Shown here in pieces: positions 1-5,519 of a DNA stretch of 8,632 nt. Origin of the DNA: Rhodospirillales bacterium. Its GTDB lineage: Bacteria > Pseudomonadota > Alphaproteobacteria > Rhodospirillales_A > JACZKS01. The notes beneath the pieces were generated by a model. That model had not been told where the DNA came from, did no database searches, and worked only from the letters and a program-made list of their open reading frames with translations. Position 1 is the stretch's first letter. Each line of letters starts with the position of its first letter. The DNA lies in NCBI GenBank assembly GCA_018648445.1, contig JABGRG010000137.1, forward strand, positions 1 through 8,632. Reading direction: 5' to 3'. A program made the position numbers and the translations under genes.

Positions 1-98
1 CCACCTGGCCCAAAGCCGCCTTGACGGCGGCCCCATCCGCGTCCGCGTCCGGTCGTGGCGCCGGCCCCGCGCGGGCCCGTTCTGTCAAATCCTGGCAT
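1..98 (-). CDS. DUF5320-like small Gly/Arg-rich protein, 3' end outside window
   Basis: The minus-strand frame from the ATG at 98 runs open to the window edge and gives 32 residues beginning MPGFDRTGPRGAGATTGRG. The MPGFDRTGP opening followed by Gly-rich TGRG repeats is the hallmark, as I recall it, of the small DUF5320 proteins. These often sit beside UPF0251/DUF134 genes and NifX/NafY-like (dinitrogenase iron-molybdenum cofactor type) proteins. An AAGGAG Shine-Dalgarno (plus positions 106-111) lies 7 bases upstream of the ATG and fixes the start. The start is 19 bases after the stop of the upstream UPF0251 gene, so the two are probably cotranscribed. Function is unknown. The Arg content is high, where many relatives I recall have Met or Cys in the repeats. 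The family call rests on the N-terminal signature only. Confidence 0.72.
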   Translation of the reverse strand, partial: MPGFDRTGPRGAGATTGRGRGWGRRQGGFGPG

Positions 99-117
99 GT
101 CATATCTCCTTATCTAT

Positions 118-480
118 TTATCTGCGCCGCCCGCATCTCTGCCGTTTTCGGCCACGATTCGAACACCGTTCATCCAGAGGAGAATCGCCATCAACCCAAT
201 AGTCGCCCCCATCAATCCGCAAAGCCCAGCGGTTGATCAACGCCGTCGCTACAATGTGCCGGGCCTCCGCCACCAAGCGCGAAAAAGTCGGACGCGAGAT
301 ACCCATCAATTTGGCGGCATTCTCTTGATCCAATTCTTCTGCGTCGGCCAGGCGGAGTGCCTCCAAGGCGTCATGGGATAGAACGACGCCTTTCAGCTCG
401 GTCAGCGGAATGCCTTGCGGTTTGAAAAGAAGGCTTTCGACCGGCCCCTGAATGCGGCGAGGTCTTCGCGGGCGTGGCAT
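118..480 (-). CDS. UPF0251 (DUF134) predicted DNA-binding protein
   Basis: A 120-residue protein beginning MPRPRRPRRI, with the family-typical FKPQGIPL at about residues 19-26, an acidic-hydrophobic LEALRLAD stretch at 39-46, and a sigma-factor-like helix-turn-helix at about 51-76 (DQENAAKLMGISRPTFSRLV). It ends the conserved core with the ALRIDGGDY motif. Family members are predicted small DNA-binding proteins of unknown target, often next to DUF5320 and NifX-like genes; here a DUF5320-like gene follows directly. The start ATG has an AAAGGTGA ribosome site immediately upstream, and a sigma70-type promoter lies 30-58 bases further back. Oddities: the N-terminal Cys pair I expect in many members near residues 7-12 is absent (PRRIQG instead), and there is a basic RGRKRQRCGRRR tail after the core. 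The family is clear; the role, perhaps autoregulation, is inference. Confidence 0.85.
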   Translation of the reverse strand: MPRPRRPRRIQGPVESLLFKPQGIPLTELKGVVLSHDALEALRLADAEELDQENAAKLMGISRPTFSRLVAEARHIVATALINRWALRIDGGDYWVDGDSPLDERCSNRGRKRQRCGRRR

Positions 481-509
481 AGCGTCACCTTTTATGAACT
501 TTCGTGCAT

Positions 510-538
510 AATCTAGTGCTTCAATTAAAGTCTGTCAA
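510..538 (-). promoter_or_regulatory. sigma70-type promoter for the UPF0251-DUF5320 unit
   Basis: On the minus strand a perfect -35 hexamer TTGACA (plus 533-538) is followed by a 17-base spacer and a -10 of TAGATT (plus 510-515, 4 of 6 matches to TATAAT). It points at the UPF0251 start 30 bases downstream of the -10. No other promoter in the window matches the consensus this well. Confidence 0.6.
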
Positions 539-560
539 TAATGAACGTATGTTCGTTATT
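537..560. promoter_or_regulatory. imperfect palindrome overlapping the -35 box, possible operator
   Basis: A 24-base near-palindrome with core GAACGTATGTTC, flanked by AATAAT on one side and GTTATT on the other. The half-sites agree at 10 of 12 positions, and the two mismatched pairs are G/T type. It ends on the -35 hexamer of the leftward promoter, the place where a dimeric repressor or activator would act. The bound protein is unknown; the UPF0251 protein itself or a TetR-like regulator elsewhere are possibilities. Confidence 0.4.
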
Positions 561-985
561 CGCGCGCTCCCTGAGTCTTCGTCCGAGGCGGGACGACAAC
601 TGGGGGCGAGGTTGGGTTGACCTGGAGACCGACGTGGCAGCCGGGAACAGAATTCTCCAAAACAGAGCCGGCTTAGATCAATTGGCCGGCGGGGCGCCAA
701 TTGCGACGGTGCGGATGGCGGGAAATGGCGGGTCGATAAATGGCTCGATGTCGACTCGTTGAATTCCAGGCTTTGACAGTTGCTTGTCGTGCATACGGCG
801 CAAATGAATGCGGAACTCCTCGCGCCGCTTCTGACCCAGAGCGGACTCAAACCAGGCTAGTGAAACCTTTGGCGTTCCGAACTAAGTTTTACACGCGACA
901 GCATGGCTGCGGCATTGCCTACCATGGCGCTTTCGCTAGGGAGCACAAACTATGGCGGTTGGAAATGAGAGGCCTGCGCCCTTCA
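561..985. other. 425-base stretch without an intact gene
   Basis: Between the palindrome upstream of the UPF0251 gene and the LysR stop codon I find no complete gene with a start, ribosome site and family resemblance. Frames on both strands are short or low-complexity. The only protein-like signal is the broken minus-strand frame described separately. No clear terminator hairpin with a T-run follows the LysR gene. Confidence 0.5.
678..925 (-). pseudogene. possible frameshifted gene remnant, unidentified
   Basis: On the minus strand the frame 881-678 reads without a start codon as FGTPKVSLAWFESALGQKRR, continues EEFRIHLRRMHDKQL, and ends PPFPAIRTVAIGAPPAN before a TGA at 678-680. Its charged, amphipathic composition looks more like real protein than the other frames here. 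Just upstream, in a different frame, an ATG at 925 gives MVGNAAAMLSRVKL, so one frameshift near 880 would join the two into a protein of about 80 residues. No good Shine-Dalgarno precedes that ATG. I recognise no family. It could be a decayed gene downstream of the LysR gene or a chance open frame. Confidence 0.25.
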
Positions 986-1882
986 TCAATCTTCGTCGCG
1001 AAGTATCTGTTCCAAAACTTCCGTGAAGCGTCTGATGATCGGATATTCCAGCGCTGTGGGGCGGGTGTAAACACCTGCCTGGAAGCGTCTTATGGGAGGA
1101 TCAACCCGAAGGACACGAACTCCAGCCGCCTCGATGATCGGCCTCAACTGAACCGGTGCCACCATTAAATAGCCTTCCAAATTCACAAGTTGAAGCGCCG
1201 TGGCGAAAGACGTCGTGTAAACCGCGAAATCCGGTTGTTTTAGGTTTTGCGTGCGAAAATACTCGACCAAGTTTTTTTGTGCGAAAGGACTGGAACCGTA
1301 CACGATCCACACGAAGCCCGAGAGGTCATCCTTTTTCAGTACAGGTAATTTCTCAAGGGGATGCCCCTTGGGTACGACGATGCCATGCTCCACCGTCAAC
1401 ATCGGCTTTACGATTAGTCCGGTCTCATCGATGTCTGGATCGATTCTGCCAACAACGACGTCAATCTCTCCGGTTAACAATTCGGTCGTTGGCAATGGGG
1501 TCGCGCTGGTCGTCAGAAAAAGCTGAGTTTGTTGGAACTCTTGACGAAGCCGTGCAAATACCCTGGAAACGTAGAGAAGATGGAACGTCGGCCCCGCGTC
1601 GACTCTAAGCTCGGCCAAATGTCCGGACTTTAACGCGTTCGTGGCCTCCTTTGCGTATCCATACTCTTGCTCGATTTTCTTAGCGCGGACGTAAAGGCAT
1701 TCTCCGAGAGGCGTGAGTTCCATGCCGTACCGTTGTCGGTCAAACAGTTGACCGCCGTATTCGGCCTCGATCTGCCGCAATTTCTTGGTCAGTGAGGATT
1801 GCCCCAACCCAATTTCACGGGCCGCTCTGGTCAGGTTGCGCTGCTCTGCGATGGCGATGAAGGCTCGAAGATTCCGATCCAA
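986..1882 (-). CDS. LysR-type transcriptional regulator
   Basis: A 298-residue protein, standard length for the family. Residues 1-60 form the winged helix-turn-helix: FIAIAEQRNLTRAAREIGLG, then QSSLTKKLRQIEAEYG and LFDRQRYGMELTPLGE. A linker helix at about 61-86 follows. The periplasmic-binding-like effector domain runs from about 90 to the end, with LTGEIDVVVGRID and IVVPKGHPL typical of its two lobes. The start is TTG, chosen because a strong GGGAGGA site lies 5 bases upstream and the homologous N-terminus begins there. It is divergent from the tctC operon, the classic arrangement for a LysR activator of an adjacent transporter operon that also represses itself. The inducer is unknown; a substrate or product of the transporter-sulfatase genes is the natural guess. 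Confidence 0.93.
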   Translation of the reverse strand: MDRNLRAFIAIAEQRNLTRAAREIGLGQSSLTKKLRQIEAEYGGQLFDRQRYGMELTPLGECLYVRAKKIEQEYGYAKEATNALKSGHLAELRVDAGPTFHLLYVSRVFARLRQEFQQTQLFLTTSATPLPTTELLTGEIDVVVGRIDPDIDETGLIVKPMLTVEHGIVVPKGHPLEKLPVLKKDDLSGFVWIVYGSSPFAQKNLVEYFRTQNLKQPDFAVYTTSFATALQLVNLEGYLMVAPVQLRPIIEAAGVRVLRVDPPIRRFQAGVYTRPTALEYPIIRRFTEVLEQILRDED

Positions 1883-1887
1883 GATAT

Positions 1888-1894
1888 TCCTCCC
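1888..1894 (-). promoter_or_regulatory. Shine-Dalgarno that fixes the TTG start of the LysR gene
   Basis: The minus strand reads GGGAGGA and then 5 bases before the TTG at 1880-1882. The near-perfect complementarity to the 16S tail and correct spacing support TTG rather than a more distant or internal ATG. Confidence 0.7.
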
Positions 1895-1922
1895 AACGAT
1901 TTCTAGCGGGAAAAATATTCAT

Positions 1923-1956
1923 TTTACAGAATTTCTGGTCCGCCGTAACGTGTAAA
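1923..1956. promoter_or_regulatory. spaced inverted repeat TTTACA-N22-TGTAAA near the LysR start
   Basis: Perfect 6-base arms at 1923-1928 and 1951-1956 are separated by 22 bases, 41 bases upstream of the LysR start codon. The proximal arm overlaps a minus-strand TAAAAT (plus 1921-1926), a plausible -10 for the LysR gene. LysR proteins commonly bind near their own promoter, so autoregulation is possible, but short AT-rich arms can arise by chance. Confidence 0.25.
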
Positions 1957-2319
1957 TCAGTGGCTGGTTGGCGAAAACCTGTCGAAAGAGATATGGAGCC
2001 TTGCAAACAATCTTGGCCGCCCTCTCCAATATCTATTTTGCCTCCTTTTTGTAGGAAAATTACAACCCCAGATGACAAGTTCTTATTCTTGATGTCGACG
2101 GAGCTAACCCCTTGGTAATCCGCATATTTCCTTCATCAGGTTTCTAAAATGACAGCATATATTCCATTTTTTCGGCCACGTTACAACATCGGCGGAGAAT
2201 CAAAACACTTTCTAATCTGAATATTTTCGTAGAATTATTACCTTTCTTGTGGTGCAATGCTAATGGCGAGGACTTGGCGTCATCTAATTCCGGTGGGACC
2301 ACGCCGCACATTCGAGGTG

Positions 2320-2329
2320 CAAGCGCTTG
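2320..2329. promoter_or_regulatory. perfect palindrome CAAGCGCTTG, LacI-family-like operator
   Basis: The 10-base perfect palindrome has the central CG and AAGCGCTT core that many LacI/GalR-family operators share. It lies 134 bases before the tctC start. No LacI-family gene is in the window, so any cognate regulator would be encoded elsewhere. The match is to a general family consensus only. Confidence 0.35.
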
Positions 2330-2365
2330 TGCGAAAATAAGACGTTAAATGTTGTTAATTACCAA

Positions 2366-2384
2366 CGTGGTGCCGAACGCCACG
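2366..2384 (+). other. short hairpin in the tctC leader
   Basis: CGTGGTG and CGCCACG form a 7-bp stem (one G-T pair) around a 5-base CCGAA loop. There is no T-run after it, so it is not a terminator. It may be a leader structure affecting mRNA stability, or chance. Confidence 0.25.
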
Positions 2385-2463
2385 AATAAGAACCGTTCAC
2401 GTTGTTTTGGCGAATGGGTCGCCTTGAACAGAGTTTTTGCGAATATTGAAAAGGCAGGTTGGT

Positions 2464-3429
2464 ATGTTGAGAGACAAACGAGAAAAGAAATTCGTCCAGG
2501 TTGCAGTCATGGCTGCGGTGGGTGTTGCGCTCGCTATGGGAGCCGCAACGGCGGCGGATTATCCGAAGCGCAAGCCAATTACAATCGTCGTTCCATTTAA
2601 AGCCGGTGGCGGGTCCGACAATGTCGCGCGCGTCGTGGCGCCGGAACTGGCAGCAATTTTGGGTCAGGATGTTATCGTGAAGAATATCGGCGGGGCCGGT
2701 GGCACGATTGGAACAGCCGACGCAGCAGCGGCGAAAGGCGATGGCTACACCTTGGGCTATATTCCCGTGGGTCCGATGGTTTCCCAGCCGCACCTCAGGA
2801 ACCTTCCTTTCGGTTTGGAATCGTTCAAGTACGTTTGCCGCATCACCGATGGCCCGATCGTCCTCATGACGCCGAAGGAAAGCGGCTTTAAGACGGTCGA
2901 TGACGTGGTGAAGGGCGCCAAGGCAAAGCCCAACAAGCTGGTATTCACCGGCCCGGTCGGTTCGGTTCCCTATATTTCTATGTTGGCGTTTAACGGCGCA
3001 TGGGGTTTGAAAATGAAAACCCTACCTCTGAATTCGGCTGATACGGCCAAGAATATGGCTGGCGGCCTGGTGCATTTCCACGCTGCGCAACCCAACGTCA
3101 TGGGCCGCTACGATTTGCACGGCATTACTTTCTTTTCCGGTGAACGCCTGGCCGAATATCCCGATATTCCGGCAGCCAAGGAAAGTGGACACGATCTTCA
3201 GTATTCGATCTGGGCCGGTCTGAATGTGCCCAGCAGCACGCCGGACGATGTCGTGGCAGTGCTTGAAGAAGCGTGTGCCAAAGCCGTGAAGACGGATCGT
3301 TTTATCAAAAACATGAAGCGTGTTCAGGCGCCGATTGCCTACCAGGGAGTCAAGGATTATACGGCGTTCGTGAAAGAACAGTTCGCTACGTACGGTGATA
3401 TCCTGACGAAAGCCGGGTTGAAGAAATAA
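2464..3429 (+). CDS. tctC: TctC/Bug-family periplasmic solute-binding protein of a TTT transporter
   Basis: A 321-residue protein. Residues 1-30 are a Sec signal peptide: basic MLRDKREKK, a hydrophobic core FVQVAVMAAVGVALAM, and ATA before a predicted cut at A31. The mature protein starts DYPKRKPITIVVPFKAGGGS, matching the first Bug motif. It continues with LGQDVIVKNIGGAGGTIG and GDGYTLGY, the second conserved block. The family binds carboxylated or other small organic solutes in the periplasm and hands them to TctAB. I chose the ATG at 2464, with AAGG about 9 bases upstream, over a TTG at 2437 that would put extra residues before the signal peptide. It is the first gene of the operon, consistent with high binding-protein demand, and is followed by a terminator-like hairpin. 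The ligand cannot be read from the sequence. Confidence 0.92.
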   Translation: MLRDKREKKFVQVAVMAAVGVALAMGAATAADYPKRKPITIVVPFKAGGGSDNVARVVAPELAAILGQDVIVKNIGGAGGTIGTADAAAAKGDGYTLGYIPVGPMVSQPHLRNLPFGLESFKYVCRITDGPIVLMTPKESGFKTVDDVVKGAKAKPNKLVFTGPVGSVPYISMLAFNGAWGLKMKTLPLNSADTAKNMAGGLVHFHAAQPNVMGRYDLHGITFFSGERLAEYPDIPAAKESGHDLQYSIWAGLNVPSSTPDDVVAVLEEACAKAVKTDRFIKNMKRVQAPIAYQGVKDYTAFVKEQFATYGDILTKAGLKK

Positions 3430-3442
3430 GACGCTGAAACTA

Positions 3443-3494
3443 GAAGTGTCCCGGCCTATCTTCACATGGCCGGGGCGCTTCACTTTTTTCTTTT
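3443..3494 (+). terminator. strong intrinsic terminator/attenuator between tctC and tctB
   Basis: A 14-bp stem pairs 3443-3456 with 3468-3481 (two G-T pairs, GC-rich core CCCGGCC/GGCCGGG) around an 11-base loop. Two bases later comes TTTTTTCTTTT (3484-3494). It begins 13 bases after the tctC stop and lies inside the otherwise co-directional operon. Partial termination here would produce more tctC message than tctBA-sulfatase message. The hairpin also shows that an ATG at 3466, inside the 3' arm, is not the tctB start. Confidence 0.8.
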
Positions 3495-3522
3495 CTCCAT
3501 TTGGGAGGCTTTTTTTTCGCCG

Positions 3523-3996
3523 ATGAAAACCGGAACCATCAACCAAAAAGATGTCGCATACGGTGCAGCACTTGTCATCATCGGAGGTATTTTTATGGGT
3601 GCCACCTTCGATGAGCAATACACGTCCCTGGGTATTGGGGACGACCACGGTCCGATGTTTTTCCCGCGAATATTGCTGGGCATCTGGTTGCTATTGGCCA
3701 CCTCTGTTTTGGTTCACGGTTTTTTCGGTGGAACACCGGGGGGATCGGGCCGCGGTCAGATCGTTCGCGCGGTTATTGTCATCGCGACGGTGGGACTTAC
3801 GGCGTATTTGATAACGGTTATCGGCTTCCTGTTCGCGTCGGCATTCTGTTTGTTTTCCGTCAGTTATTTGCTGGGGTATCGAAACCCCATAAGTCTGATG
3901 GTGACGACGATCATTTTTCCCATCGCCGTGTGGTGGATATTCGCCAACGTCCTGTTGATTACGCTGCCCACTTCACCCTGGTTTGATTTGATCTGA
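3523..3996 (+). CDS. tctB: TctB-family small membrane subunit of a TTT transporter
   Basis: A 157-residue hydrophobic protein with the usual small-subunit layout: a first membrane helix at about 11-28, the family motif GPMFFPRILLGIWLLLA at about 43-59, then about three more hydrophobic segments to the C-terminus. It partners TctA in the inner membrane. The start is taken as ATG 3523 (MKTGTINQKD); the open frame extends back to 3466, but that ATG lies within the terminator stem and would add a non-family leader. A GGGAGG lies 14 bases before 3523, a longer spacer than normal and mostly T, so initiation may be weak. Only 4 bases separate its stop from tctA, implying translational coupling. Confidence 0.88.
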   Translation: MKTGTINQKDVAYGAALVIIGGIFMGATFDEQYTSLGIGDDHGPMFFPRILLGIWLLLATSVLVHGFFGGTPGGSGRGQIVRAVIVIATVGLTAYLITVIGFLFASAFCLFSVSYLLGYRNPISLMVTTIIFPIAVWWIFANVLLITLPTSPWFDLI

Positions 3997-4000
3997 GCCC

Positions 4001-5488
4001 ATGGAATTTTTTCTTCCCGCCGTTGAACTCGTAGCTCAGCCCAGCGTATTGCTAGCCATACTTTTCGGAACCGTCATCGGCACGATTGTCGGTGTTTTGC
4101 CTGGCCTGGGGCCTGTCGTGGCTATCACCGTGTGCCTACCCTTCACCTTTTCCATGGGCCAGATTCCTGCGATTGCCTTGATGCTGTCGGTCTATTGCAC
4201 ATCAACTTATGGCGGGTCTATCTCGGCCGTGCTTATCAATACCCCCGGCACCCCGGCTTCGGCCGCCACATGCCTTGACGGGTTCCCCATGACCAAACGC
4301 GGTAAAGCGGACCGGGCGCTGGGCTGGGTTACCATCGCTTCGGTGATCGGCGGGCTGTTCTCGGTGGTGGTGTTAATTTTTGCAGCCCCGCAGCTGGCGG
4401 CCATCGCGCTAAAATTTGGCCCGCAGGAGACCTTCGCTCTTATCGTTCTGGCGATGACATGCATGGCCGCCGTATCACGCGAAAGTATGGTCAAGGGTCT
4501 GCTGGCCGGGATGATCGGTTTGTTTCTTTCGGTTTTCGGGCCGGACCCGATTACCGGTGATATCCGTTTCAGTTTTGGCATTTTCCAGCTTACCGCCGGG
4601 TTCTCCCTGTTGCCGGTGCTGGTTGGAATATTCGCGTTTTCCGAGGTGTTTGTGCGCGCCGCCGGTTTGCATCCTGCGGTGGACGTCAGCCAAATGCGGG
4701 TCGGGTTTAGCGTTCCGCCGTGGGCTGAATGGCGCATACGTCTGGGCGTGCTTTTCAAGTCTTCCGCCATCGGTTCGTTCGTGGGAACACTTCCCGGCAC
4801 GGGTGCAGCTGTCGCCTCGTTCATGAGTTATGCGGAAGCCAAGCGAAGCTCGCCGCGCCGCGAAAATCTGGGAAAAGGTGAACCCGATGGGCTGATCGCG
4901 TCCGAGGCCGCTAACAACGCGGTTACGGGTGGAGCTTTGGTGCCGACACTGGCGCTGGGTATTCCCGGCGATCCGGTCACCGCGATCATGATGTCCACCT
5001 TCATCATTCATGGTGTGGCGGTCGGTGTGCGGCTATTCGTTGATAGCCCGGTCATTGTCTACACAATGTTCGTGTCTCTGATCCTGGTTAACGTGCTGAT
5101 GCTGGTGATCGGGGCGTTTGGGGCGCAGTTTTTCACCCGGCTTCTTCGCGTGCCCGAACCTTTGTTGATGTCGATGGTGGTGATCTTGACGTTTGTCGGC
5201 TCCTATGCCGTGCGAAACAGCGAGTTTGATCTGCTTGTGACATTTGTTGCCGGAATTCTCGGCTTCGCCATGCGGCGCAATGGGTTTCCGACGGCACCGG
5301 TGGTGATCGGCCTGGTATTAGGCCCCCGTCTTGAGGAGAACCTGCGCATGGGCCTTGTTCTGTCGGATGGAAATTTTGGGACCTTCTTCGAGAGCCCCCT
5401 TGTTGTGTTCCTGTTCGTGCTGACAGCGGCCCTCTTGGGCTGGCCTGTGATCCGAGCCCGTATCAGCGGTCTATTTAAGAAAAAATGA
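4001..5488 (+). CDS. tctA: TctA-family large membrane subunit of a TTT transporter
   Basis: A 495-residue, full-length inner-membrane permease with about 10-12 hydrophobic segments. It carries the family's duplicated Pro-Gly loops: GVLPGLGPVVA at about 31-41 and GTLPGTGAAVASF at about 262-274. It also has the conserved YGGSISAVLINTPGTPASA block and the later EAANNAVTGGALVPTLALGI and PGDP block. It forms the secondary, ion-coupled translocation path fed by TctC. The start ATG follows tctB by 4 bases with only a weak ribosome site, so translation probably depends on tctB. The downstream sulfatase starts 31 bases after its stop, extending the operon. No truncation or frameshift is seen. Confidence 0.94.
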   Translation: MEFFLPAVELVAQPSVLLAILFGTVIGTIVGVLPGLGPVVAITVCLPFTFSMGQIPAIALMLSVYCTSTYGGSISAVLINTPGTPASAATCLDGFPMTKRGKADRALGWVTIASVIGGLFSVVVLIFAAPQLAAIALKFGPQETFALIVLAMTCMAAVSRESMVKGLLAGMIGLFLSVFGPDPITGDIRFSFGIFQLTAGFSLLPVLVGIFAFSEVFVRAAGLHPAVDVSQMRVGFSVPPWAEWRIRLGVLFKSSAIGSFVGTLPGTGAAVASFMSYAEAKRSSPRRENLGKGEPDGLIASEAANNAVTGGALVPTLALGIPGDPVTAIMMSTFIIHGVAVGVRLFVDSPVIVYTMFVSLILVNVLMLVIGAFGAQFFTRLLRVPEPLLMSMVVILTFVGSYAVRNSEFDLLVTFVAGILGFAMRRNGFPTAPVVIGLVLGPRLEENLRMGLVLSDGNFGTFFESPLVVFLFVLTAALLGWPVIRARISGLFKKK

Positions 5489-5519
5489 AAGCAAGAGAGA
5501 GATGGAATAGGGGAATAAG

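Larger units (their letters stand above)
1883..2463. promoter_or_regulatory. divergent control region between the LysR gene and tctC
   Basis: A 581-base AT-rich stretch separates two outward-facing genes, long for a LysR-regulated divergent promoter. I see no convincing gene in it. It holds an inverted TTTACA/TGTAAA pair near the LysR gene, a perfect 10-base palindrome at 2320-2329 and a short hairpin at 2366-2384 before tctC. Several weak -10-like elements occur (for example TAAAAT at 2144-2149 and TAGAAT at 2230-2235), but none has a well-spaced -35. This would suit an activator-dependent promoter. Confidence 0.6.

Noticed and set aside
55..381. Plus-strand frame of 108 codons at the left edge
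   Set aside because: It overlaps the UPF0251 and DUF5320-like genes antisense, and both of those have family signatures and good ribosome sites.
541..762. Plus-strand 73-codon frame starting within the palindrome, as a gene divergent from the UPF0251 gene
   Set aside because: No Shine-Dalgarno precedes its ATG, the composition is not protein-like, and it lies opposite the better minus-strand frame.
2349..2600. Plus-strand frame overlapping the tctC start, as a possible leader peptide
   Set aside because: It has no ribosome site, runs out of frame into tctC well past any leader-peptide length, and contains no codon run suggesting attenuation.
3022..3648. Minus-strand open frame of 208 codons across tctC and tctB
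   Set aside because: It is antisense to tctC, the terminator hairpin and tctB, and has no recognisable domain.
4207..4824. Minus-strand open frame of 205 codons inside tctA
   Set aside because: Shadow of the tctA reading frame, composition Pro/Thr/Ser-rich and unlike any family I know.
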